A stretch of 41,052 nt of DNA from assembly GCA_964603125.1 (NCBI GenBank), contig CAZRUA010000019.1, positions 1 through 41,052 of the forward strand, written 5' to 3'. Below the pieces are notes generated by a model, which saw nothing but the letters and a program-made list of their open reading frames with translations, made no database searches and was not told the DNA's origin. Both the position numbers and the translations under genes were made by a program. The stretch comes from CAZRUA01 sp964603125 (GTDB taxonomy: Bacteria; Bacteroidota; Bacteroidia; B-17B0; Aurantibacillaceae). Shown here piece after piece: positions 16,691-25,746 of the stretch. The stretch's first letter is position 1; each line of letters begins with the position of its first letter.

Positions 16691-17662
16691 TTGCAAGCTT
16701 TATTATCCATAGATGAATATGTTCAAGGAATCTTAAAAGGCAACATTGCTATTTTAAGTAAAGCTATTACGTTAATCGAATCGAATAAATTGGAGCACAA
16801 AACACTAGCTTCCGAATTACTCAACAAAATTATTCCTCATACTGGAAAATCTGTGCGCGTTGGTATAACTGGTGTTCCTGGTGTAGGCAAAAGTTCTTTT
16901 ATCGAAAGTTATGGTTTAGAAGTCATCAATCAAAATCATAAAGTAGCGGTTTTAGCTATTGACCCAAGCAGCAAACTAAATGGTGGCAGTATTTTAGGTG
17001 ATAAAACTCGCATGGAAAAGCTATCTATGCACCAAGATGCCTACATAAGACCTTCTCCAAGCAGCGGAGAACTAGGCGGTGTTGCTAACAAAACACGCGA
17101 AAGCATTTTATTGTGTGAAGCCGCTGGTTATGATTATATCCTAATTGAAACAGTGGGAGTTGGACAAAGTGAGGTAGAAGTTAGGCAATTGAGCGATTAT
17201 TTTTTATTACTTATGCTAGCTGGCGCAGGCGACGAATTGCAAGGCATTAAAAGAGGTATTATGGAAATGGCTGACGGCCTTGTTTTTACAAAAGCCGACG
17301 GGACAAACTTTGACAAGGCAAATCAAGCAAGAGCTGAATTTGCCAATGCGGTTCATCATTTTCCAGCCAAAAAATCAGGAGTTACTGTTCAAGTTAAAAC
17401 TACATCAAGCCTAACAAAATCAGGCATAAAAGAAGTATATGATTTAATTCAAAATTACTGTATCCACACAAAAGCATCAGGTTTTTTTGAAGAAAACAGA
17501 AAAGAGCAAAGCTTGTTTTGGTTTCACAAATTGATTAATGACAAACTTATTTTTGATTTTTACACCAACACTTCGAACAAAGAAAAAATAAAACAGTTGG
17601 AAAAAGAATTGTTTGATAAAAATTTAAGTCCTTACGACTTATTGAGCAAACTGTTTAAATAA
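16691..17662 (+). CDS. meaB: Methylmalonyl-CoA mutase-associated GTPase MeaB
   Basis: 323 aa, the usual length. It is a G3E P-loop GTPase: Walker A GVPGVGKSS at residues 61-69, followed by AVLAIDPSSKLNGGSILGDK, TRMEKLSMHQDAYIRPSPSS, LIETVGVGQSEVEVRQLSD, MLAGAGDELQGIKRGIMEMA and a nucleotide-specificity motif FTKADGTN. MeaB protects and reloads the B12-dependent methylmalonyl-CoA mutase used in propionate and odd-chain catabolism. No mutase gene lies in the window. The best start is the TTG at 16691, because it immediately precedes the conserved N-terminal helix and there is no in-frame ATG nearby. It ends 3 bp from the convergent gene at 17666. Confidence 0.95.
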   Translation: MQALLSIDEYVQGILKGNIAILSKAITLIESNKLEHKTLASELLNKIIPHTGKSVRVGITGVPGVGKSSFIESYGLEVINQNHKVAVLAIDPSSKLNGGSILGDKTRMEKLSMHQDAYIRPSPSSGELGGVANKTRESILLCEAAGYDYILIETVGVGQSEVEVRQLSDYFLLLMLAGAGDELQGIKRGIMEMADGLVFTKADGTNFDKANQARAEFANAVHHFPAKKSGVTVQVKTTSSLTKSGIKEVYDLIQNYCIHTKASGFFEENRKEQSLFWFHKLINDKLIFDFYTNTSNKEKIKQLEKELFDKNLSPYDLLSKLFK

Positions 17663-17665
17663 GAA

Positions 17666-18205
17666 CTATTCTTCAATACTTCTTTCCATCAAATTAAGCT
17701 TCAAATCACTTAGCAAAATCTGCTTTTCATTTTTTAATTCAATTTGCTTTTGAATTTTCTTAATCCCTTCTTTCAACTTGGCTTTATCAATAGGTTCGGT
17801 CATTTCGGTAATAACCGTTGATGCCTCTAAAGCAGTTAACAAATCTCCTTCACAAGCTAACTGAACGAACTCATCAAAATACATCGAAAAATCCAAGCCA
17901 CATTCCCAACACGCTGCCACCAACAAAGCTTGGTGTTCCTTGTTTTCAGCTTCAAAAATTGCGTGCATTAAAAAATCAATTGCCTTTTGATTTTTTAATA
18001 AAGCCAAAGCTTGTTCCTTCTCTTGCTTGTTATCACTTGTAAGTAAATCAACCAAATCATCAAGTTTTACTTTACCTTTTGGTTTTTCATCACCAGCTTT
18101 AATAACTAAAGTGCTATAGTTCTCTTCGTCAAAAAATTTTTCCGGATCGTATGAGTTCTCGCCTAGTGGATTCGCTTTATCTTGAGGTTTTGATTTGTCT
18201 TGCAT
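17666..18205 (-). CDS. Unrecognised acidic cytoplasmic protein
   Basis: 179 aa, not recognised. It has no signal peptide or membrane segment. The N-terminal ~50 residues are polar and probably disordered (MQDKSKPQDKANPLGENSYD). Residues ~55-150 look all-helical with HEAT-like spacing: LVDLLTSDNKQEKEQALALL, IDFLMHAIFEAENKEHQALL, AACWECGLDFSMYFDEFVQL and LLTALEASTVITEMTEPI. The C-terminus is a charged, potentially coiled-coil helix (LKEGIKKIQKQIELKNEK). Helical-repeat proteins of this type usually bind other proteins, but no function can be assigned. It lies just downstream of the pseudouridine synthase on the same strand (27-bp gap), so co-transcription is likely. Confidence 0.8.
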   Translation of the reverse strand: MQDKSKPQDKANPLGENSYDPEKFFDEENYSTLVIKAGDEKPKGKVKLDDLVDLLTSDNKQEKEQALALLKNQKAIDFLMHAIFEAENKEHQALLVAACWECGLDFSMYFDEFVQLACEGDLLTALEASTVITEMTEPIDKAKLKEGIKKIQKQIELKNEKQILLSDLKLNLMERSIEE

Positions 18206-18232
18206 TACTTATATTTTACACAAAGTTAAGGA

Positions 18233-18823
18233 TTAATTCAATTTAAGAAGTTCAAAAATAGTCTTTTCATCCATTTCAACAACTTCTTCAGGCTGCATAT
18301 TACCCAAGTTTAAATCTTCTATCGATAATCGTATTATTCGTTTACAATCGTGTCCAATTGCAGAAGCCATTTTACGCAACTGATGGAATTTACCTTCATA
18401 AAGTGTTACTTCCAACCATGTTTGAGGTAAATCAGCTCTAAACTCATGTCTTCTAGGTGGCAAATTCTGCGGGCGCTGAACTACTTTGGCTAAGCAAGGC
18501 ATCGTTTTATAATCATCTCCACCATGCGTTTTAATTACTAAGCCATTTCTAAATCGATTCAAACTTTCCTCACTCACTATTTTCTCCAATTGTAACAAAT
18601 AAGTTCTAGCATGTTTCTTTTCGGGCGACAATAACAAATTAGGTAATCTTTTATCTGTAGTAAGTATTAATAAACCTTCGCTATTATCATCTAACCTGCC
18701 CACTGCCATCGTGCCTTCAGGGAAATTATAGTTCAAATGGCATAACAATCGCTTTTTGTGCGATGAAACAAATTGAGAGACCATTTTAAATGGTTTATAA
18801 ATAATAAAATACCTGTTTTGCAT
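18233..18823 (-). CDS. rluE: RluE-type rRNA pseudouridine synthase (RsuA family)
   Basis: 196 aa from the preferred ATG at 18823, which gives the family-like start MQNRYFIIYKPFKMVSQF. The frame also extends to an ATG at 18874, but the extra 17 residues do not look conserved. The catalytic motif is GRLDDNSEGLLI with Asp45. The ARTYLLQLEK, WLEVTLYEGKFHQLRKMASA and KRIIRLSIEDLNLG motifs are typical. RluE makes one pseudouridine in 23S rRNA (position 2457 in E. coli). There is no N-terminal S4 domain, as expected for RluE/RluF-like short forms. The neighbouring gene on the same strand is the unknown protein at 17666-18205. Confidence 0.88.
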   Translation of the reverse strand: MQNRYFIIYKPFKMVSQFVSSHKKRLLCHLNYNFPEGTMAVGRLDDNSEGLLILTTDKRLPNLLLSPEKKHARTYLLQLEKIVSEESLNRFRNGLVIKTHGGDDYKTMPCLAKVVQRPQNLPPRRHEFRADLPQTWLEVTLYEGKFHQLRKMASAIGHDCKRIIRLSIEDLNLGNMQPEEVVEMDEKTIFELLKLN

Positions 18824-18968
18824 ACACTTAAATTCTTCTGAAACCTTATTCGTAAAAGACGCCACGTATTGCAAATCTTTATGAATCTTGCTTTTTACCT
18901 CAATAACTACGGTACAAAACTCCTAATTATTTTTGACAAACGGTAACTAAAAGAATAAGAATATAAAT

Positions 18969-18976
18969 TAAATTTG
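18969..18976 (+). promoter_or_regulatory. -7 promoter element next to the ABC permease start (possible leaderless mRNA)
   Basis: TAAATTTG matches TAnnTTTG exactly and ends 3 nt before the ATG at 18980, so the transcript would begin at or beside the start codon. No TTTG lies at the usual -33 spacing; the nearest, at 18932-18935, is 33 nt upstream of the element. Confidence 0.45.
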
Positions 18977-18979
18977 CAC

Positions 18980-20221
18980 ATGGCTCTAAACCTACGAGAG
19001 AACTATAAAATCAGTATACAATCTATCATGTCAAATAAAATGAGAACCATTTTAACCATGGTAATCATTGTTATTGGAATTTTTGCTTTAATAGGAAGTT
19101 TAATTGCTATTGATGCGATTAAGGGTTCTATTAACACTTCTTTTACAAGCATGGGAGCGAATACATTTAGTATAAGAAATCGTGAAATAGCCATTAGAAT
19201 TGGGAACAATGGTAAACGACCAAAACGATACAAATCTATTTCCTACGAAGAGGCACAAAAATTTAAAAACGACTTTAACTTTCCTGCCACAGTTTCCGTT
19301 TCAACAAATGCAAGTTTTGCAGCCAAACTTACTTACGAATCAGAAAAAACTAATCCAAATGTACAAGTATTGGGCAGTGATGAAAATTACATTTTAGCAC
19401 AAGGTTATGAAATTGAAAAAGGACGAAATTTTTCTCCCTTAGAAGTAACCTCAGGAGCTCCAGTAGCCATTATTGGGAAGGAAATTGAGCTGGCCCTTTT
19501 TAAAAATGGAGTAAAACCAATCGATAAATTCATACGTATTGGCGGAATAAAATACAAGGTTCTTTCAGTTTTAAAAACCAAAGGCACAGGAATGGGATTT
19601 GGTGGAGATAAAATTGTAATTATTCCCATTCAAAACGCACGAACTTATTTTTCACAACCAAATGCCAACTTCACTATTTCCGTTATGTGCTCAAATCCAA
19701 CCATTATGGAACTGGCAATTGGCGAAGCAACAGGTTACTTTAGATTAATAAGAGGTGTGAAATTAGGTGAAGAACCTAACTTTGAAATCATGAAATCGGA
19801 TTCATTTGCGAAAATATTATTGGAAATGTTGGACGGAGTATCAATGGCAACTATAGCCATTGGCTTTATTACCTTATTAGGTGCTGCAATTGGATTAATG
19901 AATATAATGTTTGTTGGCGTAAAAGAGCGTACCAAAGAAATTGGAATTAGAAAAGCACTAGGCGCCACTCAAAAAGCAATACGCATGCAGTTTTTGATAG
20001 AAGCTATTATTATTTGTTTAATTGGTGGTTTGGTTGGAATCCTGCTAGGAATTATAGGAGGTAACCTCATATCGTTTAGTGTTGGTGTAGGCTTTTATAT
20101 GCCTTGGAAATGGGTTTTTACAGGATTTACCATTTGTGTTTTCACAGGATTATTTGCCGGTTACATCCCTGCAAAACAAGCAAGTAAACTAGATCCTATT
20201 GAAAGTTTGAGGTACGAGTAA
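18980..20221 (+). CDS. ABC transporter permease, MacB/FtsX type
   Basis: About 413 aa from the ATG at 18980 (a TTG two codons earlier, at 18974, is less likely). Topology is typical of MacB-like permeases: TM1 at residues ~20-42 (TILTMVIIVIGIFALIGSLI), a large periplasmic MacB core domain, then three FtsX-domain helices with the conserved ERTKEIGIRKALGATQKAI between them and a final GYIPAKQASKLDPIESLRYE. Such permeases couple a cytoplasmic ATPase to conformational work across the envelope (lipoprotein release, peptide or drug export). No ATP-binding or membrane-fusion partner gene is adjacent, so the partner is elsewhere and the substrate is unknown. Divergent from the rluE-like gene. Confidence 0.92.
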   Translation: MALNLRENYKISIQSIMSNKMRTILTMVIIVIGIFALIGSLIAIDAIKGSINTSFTSMGANTFSIRNREIAIRIGNNGKRPKRYKSISYEEAQKFKNDFNFPATVSVSTNASFAAKLTYESEKTNPNVQVLGSDENYILAQGYEIEKGRNFSPLEVTSGAPVAIIGKEIELALFKNGVKPIDKFIRIGGIKYKVLSVLKTKGTGMGFGGDKIVIIPIQNARTYFSQPNANFTISVMCSNPTIMELAIGEATGYFRLIRGVKLGEEPNFEIMKSDSFAKILLEMLDGVSMATIAIGFITLLGAAIGLMNIMFVGVKERTKEIGIRKALGATQKAIRMQFLIEAIIICLIGGLVGILLGIIGGNLISFSVGVGFYMPWKWVFTGFTICVFTGLFAGYIPAKQASKLDPIESLRYE

Positions 20222-20295
20222 ATTTAATTAAAATTGCTTATGAAACATTGGAAATCATTTATTCAACCCAACTCTTAATTTATTACTCACTTTAA

Positions 20296-20643
20296 TCATC
20301 GGCGAAATTTAGTTGCGTTATACTCAAGAATAAGATATATAAAATAAATTATAATTACTCCTCTCAATATCAATCCTCTTATGGAAATTGAGTTCTCAAT
20401 TAAAACCATATCTAGTATCGAAAGGGTTAAATATATTGTTAAACCAAAAATCAATGAGAATAATGTTCGCTTTTGAGCACAAAAAGCCAAGCTAAGAAAA
20501 ACTAACATTAATATCAAAGCAAAAATTGTTTCTATTTTAGCTGATTTATCCAACAACAAGAGGATTACAAAAAGAAAATATAATGATGCTATAACAAAAA
20601 GGAAATTTTGAGATTGTCTCTTTATTCTGTCGTTGTTTGACAT
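20296..20643 (-). CDS. Small four-helix membrane protein
   Basis: 115 aa, not recognised. Four predicted membrane helices at about residues 14-31, 37-56, 60-82 and 88-108, with a basic cytoplasmic N-terminus (MSNNDRIKRQSQN) and a short basic tail (NATKFRR). No catalytic motif is visible. It begins 11 bp downstream of the membrane-bound SpoIIE-type phosphatase on the same strand and is almost certainly co-transcribed with it. It could be an accessory of that sensor, but nothing in the sequence proves this. Confidence 0.75.
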   Translation of the reverse strand: MSNNDRIKRQSQNFLFVIASLYFLFVILLLLDKSAKIETIFALILMLVFLSLAFCAQKRTLFSLIFGLTIYLTLSILDMVLIENSISIRGLILRGVIIIYFIYLILEYNATKFRR

Positions 20644-20654
20644 GTTAGCAAGGT

Positions 20655-22151
20655 TTAAATCTTAATTCCAATCACCAAAATGTCATCAATTTGCTCCATC
20701 AAACCCTTCCAATTTTCAATGTTTTTATCCAGAATCTGCTTTTGTTCGCTCATTGGCTTATCCGCAATTTCAATAAGCAATTCCTGAAATTTTTTCACCA
20801 TGTACTTTTTCCCTTTTGGTCCACCAAATTGATCTGCGTAACCATCTGTAAAAAAATAAAGCACATCATTCTTTTCCAAATCAATTTCATTGTTAGTAAA
20901 GCTGCTTCTCTCTTGTTGCATATTACCAATTGGAAACTTATTTGCTTTAAACTCAATAACAGCACCTTTTCTAACAATATATAAAGGTCTGTATGCACCC
21001 GCGTATTCTACTTTATTTTTATCCCTATTAAAGCTTAACAAAGCTATATCCATCCCATCTTTTGTTTGACCAAATTTACCATCTTGCTTGAGCAGTTTTA
21101 TTACACCTGCATGCAAATTATCTAATACTTCAGATGGTTTTGTAATATCCTTTTCGTGAATAATATTGTTTAAAGTATCTATTCCAATCATGCTCATTAA
21201 GGCTCCAGGAACTCCATGTCCTGTGCAATCTGCTGATGCAATTAGTACTACATTTTCCTTTTTAGCAAAATAATAGAAATCACCACTAACAATATCCTTA
21301 GGCTTATATAAAACAAATGAATCAGGAAAAGCTTCTTCAATCTCATCTAAAGGAGGTAAAATAGCGTTTTGAATTTTCTTTGCGTAATTTATACTATCCA
21401 ATATATCTTTGTTCTTCTGAGAAATCTCAATGTGCGATTCTTCAATTATTTTTTTCGATTCCTCTTCTGCAAACATTATTACCCTTATGTAACGCAATAA
21501 TACCAATACGGTAATAAGAAAAATGCCGACTGAAATTAACAAATTTTGAAAAACCTTTTTTCGAGCTTCAGCAATAAACAAATCAAATTTCTCGTCAACC
21601 TCTAATATCCCAACTACCTTACCTTTATGATTTTTAATAGGAGCAAATGCTGTTAACCAATTTCCAAACTCATCCTTATAGCTATGAATAATATTGCCTG
21701 TTTCATAGTTATCTTTAAACTCTTTATGGTAATCAACATAAGGGTCTCTAAAATAGGGCGTATCTGTTGAGTTTAAAATATAGTGAAAATACTTTTTCTC
21801 TTCATCCCAAACCATTGTGCTTATTTCGGAAGTGAGCTTATTGGCTATGTATGCATTATTAATTTTTTTCCAATTTTTAAAATAAATGCTATCCTGAAAA
21901 TTTGTTTTAATATCTCCTTGGTTTTTGTAAGTTTCAACCAAATACTCATGTTCATCGCCATTGATTTGCAAAGCCAAGGTATTAGCAACTGCTCGTAATT
22001 TCTCTAAATTTTGGGCTTCGGAAATATGCAAAAAGCTATAATTGATATAAAAGATAAAATAACCTGATAAAACGAAAAGAGCCGTAAAAACAGTTATAAT
22101 AATTTTAGTACTGGGCCTCTCCCAATTTAGTATTTTGAATTTAATGCGCAT
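20655..22151 (-). CDS. Membrane-bound sensor SpoIIE-family phosphatase
   Basis: 498 aa. TM1 (residues ~15-36) and TM2 (~200-222) flank a ~165-residue extracytoplasmic domain that looks Cache-like (WLTAFAPIKNHKGKVVGILE is typical of its second half). A short helical linker (SKKIIEESHIEISQKNKDIL) leads to a SpoIIE/PP2C phosphatase: IQNAILPPLDEI, YKPKDIVSGDFYYF, ASADCTGHGVPGAL (Asp308), KDGMDIALLSF, YFFTDGYADQFGG and QIDDILVIGIKI. All acidic metal ligands are present. By family, an external signal would set serine phosphatase activity on a partner-switching protein, none of which is encoded nearby. It lies upstream of a co-oriented 4-TM gene and is a paralogue of the soluble enzyme at 5286-6101. 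Confidence 0.92.
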   Translation of the reverse strand: MRIKFKILNWERPSTKIIITVFTALFVLSGYFIFYINYSFLHISEAQNLEKLRAVANTLALQINGDEHEYLVETYKNQGDIKTNFQDSIYFKNWKKINNAYIANKLTSEISTMVWDEEKKYFHYILNSTDTPYFRDPYVDYHKEFKDNYETGNIIHSYKDEFGNWLTAFAPIKNHKGKVVGILEVDEKFDLFIAEARKKVFQNLLISVGIFLITVLVLLRYIRVIMFAEEESKKIIEESHIEISQKNKDILDSINYAKKIQNAILPPLDEIEEAFPDSFVLYKPKDIVSGDFYYFAKKENVVLIASADCTGHGVPGALMSMIGIDTLNNIIHEKDITKPSEVLDNLHAGVIKLLKQDGKFGQTKDGMDIALLSFNRDKNKVEYAGAYRPLYIVRKGAVIEFKANKFPIGNMQQERSSFTNNEIDLEKNDVLYFFTDGYADQFGGPKGKKYMVKKFQELLIEIADKPMSEQKQILDKNIENWKGLMEQIDDILVIGIKI

Positions 22152-22291
22152 AAACCTTTACAATTATACCATTTTTCCTCCATTTTAACTACTAAAACAA
22201 GGATTTTAAGCCGAAAAAATAAGTTTACCTAGCTAACATCCCTACGTTTATAACTTATAGGTTAAACAACCTCAACTAAGGCTAAGTAGCT

Positions 22292-22299
22292 TAATTTTG
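22292..22299 (+). promoter_or_regulatory. -7 promoter element of ftsK
   Basis: TAATTTTG matches TAnnTTTG exactly, 27 bp before the ATG at 22319, inside the 167-bp divergent intergenic region. No clear -33 TTTG is present. Confidence 0.45.
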
Positions 22300-22318
22300 T
22301 TAGGTTATTATATAATAA

Positions 22319-24982
22319 ATGTCTGAACCTAAAAGAAATAAATTAAAAAATATAAATCCGCAAACTTCATCTAAAAATGAAATTGAAGAACCTGTGCTTG
22401 AAAATGAAGCGGAGCCAAAAAAAGCCAAATTAAAAAAATCAAATCCCGAACCTAAAGCTAAGTCAAAACCTACCGAAACAGTAAGTAAAGAAAAAATTAG
22501 TTTCGCCGAAAGATTTGAAAAATTTAAACTTTTTTACTTTAACGAACGTACTCAAAAAATAATCGGCTTATTGAGCATATTATTAGCAGTATTCTTTGCA
22601 GCTGCATTCTCTTCCTACCTATTTACGTGGGAAGAAGATCAAGATAAAGTTTTAGGTCCAAGTTCAGTTTTCTTTTCAAACGAAACTAAGGTTCAAAATT
22701 TATTTGGAAAATTTGGAGCTATGGTCTCACACCTTTTTATTTACAAATGGTTTGGACTAGCTTCGTTTTTAATGGTACCCCTGTTTGTTTCCATTGGTTT
22801 AAACAAACTTATTACGCGCAGATTTTTATTTCTACAAAAATTAAATTCAAAAATAATTTTCTTCACAGTTTGGTCATCTGTTTTACTCGGCTTTTTATTT
22901 AGCGAAAAATGGTTTTACCTAGGTGGTGGTTTTGGTTACATCATCAGCGAAAAACTAAAAAGCTTAATTGGCAGCTTTGGAACCATTGCTGTTATTGTAT
23001 TTGCATTACTTGCATTTTTAGTAATTGTAATTAATTTTTCTTTCCAACGAAAAAAAGAGGAACCTGAGGTTTTAAATAATGATATTAATGAAAATCCAGA
23101 AGAAGAAACTCAAGAAGAACCTTTAAAAAATAAACTATACACCTCACCTACTTTTGAGGAAGATGAATTGAGTGCCGAAGAAGAGCGAGAATTACTTGAT
23201 ATTAAAGTAAAAACAGTTGATGAGGAGAAAAAAACTTTTGGTGATGTAGATTTTGAAATCACTACAACAGCCGAAGTGCCTACCGATAAAGAGGAAGAAG
23301 CTAAACCTGAAAATGAAATAGAGTTATCCAACGAAAGCAACACTGTTGTTACACCAAAAAACAAAGGTGAGGTTGATTTAGAAATTGAAGAATCTGTTAA
23401 AGAGGAAATTTTATTGAACGACGATGAAAACAAAGCTCAAAAACTTGTAGATCAATTTGGTGAATATGACCCAACCTTAGATTTGGGCTCTTATCAATTT
23501 CCGACAATAGACTTGTTAGAGTCTTACGGTAAGACGGATTCAAACATACATATTAATCAAGAAGAGCTTACCACCAACAAAAACAGAATTTTAGATACAC
23601 TTAAAAATTACGGTATTGAAATTGAAAAAATTAAAGCTACCGTTGGGCCTACTGTTACTCTTTATGAAATAGTTCCTGCAGCAGGGGTTCGTATTTCAAA
23701 AATTAAAAACCTTGAAGATGACATTGCATTAAGTTTATCTGCGTTAGGAATTCGTATTATAGCTCCAATTCCAGGTAAAGGAACAATAGGTATTGAAGTT
23801 CCAAACCAAACTGCCGAAATGGTTCCAATGCGAAACATTTTAGCTTCTGAAAAATTCCAAAATAGTGGATTTGATTTACCTATCGCTCTTGGAAAAACAA
23901 TTAGCAATGAAACATTTATTACAGATTTAGCTAAAATGCCTCACTTACTTATGGCGGGTGCTACTGGTCAAGGTAAATCTGTAGGATTAAATGCCGTATT
24001 GGTTTCATTACTCTACAAAAAACATCCTTCGCAAATTAAATTTGTTTTAGTCGACCCTAAAAAAGTAGAATTAACTTTATTTAATAAAATTGAGAGACAC
24101 TTTTTAGCGAAACTACCAAATACAGAAGAAGCAATTATAACCGATACCACCAAAGTAGTTCATACACTCAATAGTTTGTGTATTGAAATGGATAATCGTT
24201 ACGAGCTCCTTAAAGATGCACAGTGTAGAAATTTAAAAGAGTATAATGCAAAATTTGTTGCCCGAAAATTAAATCCCAATGATGGTCATAAATATCTGCC
24301 CTACATAGTTTTAGTGGTGGATGAGTTTGCTGATTTAATCATGACGGCTGGTAAAGAAGTGGAAACACCTATTGCTCGATTAGCGCAATTAGCTCGTGCT
24401 ATTGGTATACATTTAATTATTGCTACTCAACGACCATCGGTTAATATCATTACCGGAACAATTAAAGCCAATTTCCCTGCCCGTATTGCATTTAGAGTTA
24501 CTTCAAAAATCGATTCTAGGACTATTTTGGATGCTGGCGGAGCGGAACAATTGATTGGTAGAGGTGATATGCTATTATCAACTGGAAACGATTTAATTCG
24601 TATTCAATGTGCCTTTGTAGACACACCTGAAGTAGAAAAAATATGTGACTTTATTGGCGCTCAGCGCGCTTACCCAAGTGCATTTATGCTTCCGGAGTAC
24701 ATAGATGAAAATGCTGAAGGGCCAGCAGATATCGACCTAGCCGAAAGAGACAAAATGTTTGACGAAGCAGCCAAAATTATTGTCCAACATCAGCAAGGAT
24801 CGGCTTCTTTACTTCAAAGAAAGCTCAAATTAGGCTACAATAGGGCTGGAAGGATTGTTGACCAGCTGGAAGCCGCAGGAATAATAGGACCTTTTGAAGG
24901 TTCAAAGGCCAGAGATGTATTAATAAAAGATTTGGTATCTTTGGACGAAATTTTAAAACGATTAAAAGACGCCCATTCTTAA
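22319..24982 (+). CDS. ftsK: DNA translocase FtsK
   Basis: 887 aa. A lysine-rich cytoplasmic N-terminus (residues 1-75) is followed by four membrane helices (about 81-102, 139-160, 180-196 and 222-244), an acidic Glu-rich linker (~250-375) and the motor. The motor has Walker A GATGQGKS at 547-554, Walker B LVVDEFADL with Asp668/Glu669, and the TQRPSVNIITGTIKANFPAR sensor region. A C-terminal gamma winged helix (QRKLKLGYNRAGRIVDQLEA) would read polar KOPS-type sequences. FtsK links septum formation with clearing and decatenation of the chromosome terminus through XerCD. lolA follows 41 bp downstream, the arrangement often seen in Bacteroidota. Confidence 0.97.
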   Translation: MSEPKRNKLKNINPQTSSKNEIEEPVLENEAEPKKAKLKKSNPEPKAKSKPTETVSKEKISFAERFEKFKLFYFNERTQKIIGLLSILLAVFFAAAFSSYLFTWEEDQDKVLGPSSVFFSNETKVQNLFGKFGAMVSHLFIYKWFGLASFLMVPLFVSIGLNKLITRRFLFLQKLNSKIIFFTVWSSVLLGFLFSEKWFYLGGGFGYIISEKLKSLIGSFGTIAVIVFALLAFLVIVINFSFQRKKEEPEVLNNDINENPEEETQEEPLKNKLYTSPTFEEDELSAEEERELLDIKVKTVDEEKKTFGDVDFEITTTAEVPTDKEEEAKPENEIELSNESNTVVTPKNKGEVDLEIEESVKEEILLNDDENKAQKLVDQFGEYDPTLDLGSYQFPTIDLLESYGKTDSNIHINQEELTTNKNRILDTLKNYGIEIEKIKATVGPTVTLYEIVPAAGVRISKIKNLEDDIALSLSALGIRIIAPIPGKGTIGIEVPNQTAEMVPMRNILASEKFQNSGFDLPIALGKTISNETFITDLAKMPHLLMAGATGQGKSVGLNAVLVSLLYKKHPSQIKFVLVDPKKVELTLFNKIERHFLAKLPNTEEAIITDTTKVVHTLNSLCIEMDNRYELLKDAQCRNLKEYNAKFVARKLNPNDGHKYLPYIVLVVDEFADLIMTAGKEVETPIARLAQLARAIGIHLIIATQRPSVNIITGTIKANFPARIAFRVTSKIDSRTILDAGGAEQLIGRGDMLLSTGNDLIRIQCAFVDTPEVEKICDFIGAQRAYPSAFMLPEYIDENAEGPADIDLAERDKMFDEAAKIIVQHQQGSASLLQRKLKLGYNRAGRIVDQLEAAGIIGPFEGSKARDVLIKDLVSLDEILKRLKDAHS

Positions 24983-25023
24983 TTTTGGCACATAATTAGT
25001 AATAGAACAGAAAAAACAACAAA

Positions 25024-25680
25024 ATGAACAAGTTAATTTTATCCGTAATTGCCCTTTTTACTTTAAGTTTCAGTGTATTAGCGCAAGATAATGACCCAAA
25101 AGCAAAAGCTATTTTAGATGATTTAAGCAAAAAAACAAAAGCTTATAAAACTATTACATCTGAATACGAATTTACAGCTACCAACAAGGACAAAAAACAA
25201 ACGGATAAACAAACCGGAAAAGTTAAAGTTAAAGGTTCTAAATATAAATTAGAATTAAAAAGCAATACTATTTATTGTGATGGAAAAACAGTTTGGACAT
25301 ACAATAAAGCTGCAAAAGAAGTTTCGGAAAAAGAAGCTGAAACAGGCGGAGATGATGCGTTAAATCCTTCTAAAATTTTCACTATGTATGAAACTGGCTA
25401 CAAGTATAAGCTAGAAAAAGAAGAGAAAATTGGTGGTGTAACAATGCAAGTAATAAGTTTATTCCCTACAGTTAAACCTGATAAAAAGAAATATCATACT
25501 GTGAAATTGTATATTGATAAAACAAAAAAGCAAATTAAATCCATGAAGATGATGATGAAAGATGGTGGAGTTCAATCTTATGAAATAAAAGTATTTACAA
25601 CCGATAAAGAAATTGCTGATACAGAATTTACTTGGGATAAAAAAACTTGCCCAACTTGCCCCATAATTAAAGAAGATTAA
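25024..25680 (+). CDS. lolA: Outer-membrane lipoprotein carrier protein LolA
   Basis: 218 aa. A signal peptide (about residues 1-20, ending SVLAQ) precedes a LolA-fold domain: DPKAKAILDDLSKKTKAYKT, ITSEYEFTATNKDKK, YKLELKSNTIYCDGKTVWTY, and MKMMMKDGGVQSYEIKVF near the end. LolA is the periplasmic shuttle that accepts lipoproteins from LolCDE and delivers them to the outer membrane. This member is Lys-rich and has a Cys pair near the C-terminus (KKTCPTCPII) that may form a disulphide. It lies 41 bp after ftsK and is followed by a bidirectional terminator at 25697-25730. Confidence 0.92.
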   Translation: MNKLILSVIALFTLSFSVLAQDNDPKAKAILDDLSKKTKAYKTITSEYEFTATNKDKKQTDKQTGKVKVKGSKYKLELKSNTIYCDGKTVWTYNKAAKEVSEKEAETGGDDALNPSKIFTMYETGYKYKLEKEEKIGGVTMQVISLFPTVKPDKKKYHTVKLYIDKTKKQIKSMKMMMKDGGVQSYEIKVFTTDKEIADTEFTWDKKTCPTCPIIKED

Positions 25681-25696
25681 TCATCTCAAACTTTAT

Positions 25697-25730
25697 AAAA
25701 AAAGGTCTAAGTAAACTTAGACCTTTTTTT
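25697..25730. terminator. Bidirectional Rho-independent terminator
   Basis: A7-GGTCTAAGT (25697-25712), loop AA, ACTTAGACC-T7 (25715-25730). The stem is perfect, with A and T tracts on both sides, placed between convergent lolA (+) and the channel-like gene (-). Confidence 0.93.
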
Positions 25731-25746
25731 ATTGGTTAAAATCAAC

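Noticed and set aside
18824..18874. Upstream start for the pseudouridine synthase at 18874
   Set aside because: The extra 17 residues do not resemble the family N-terminus, while the ATG at 18823 gives the expected start.
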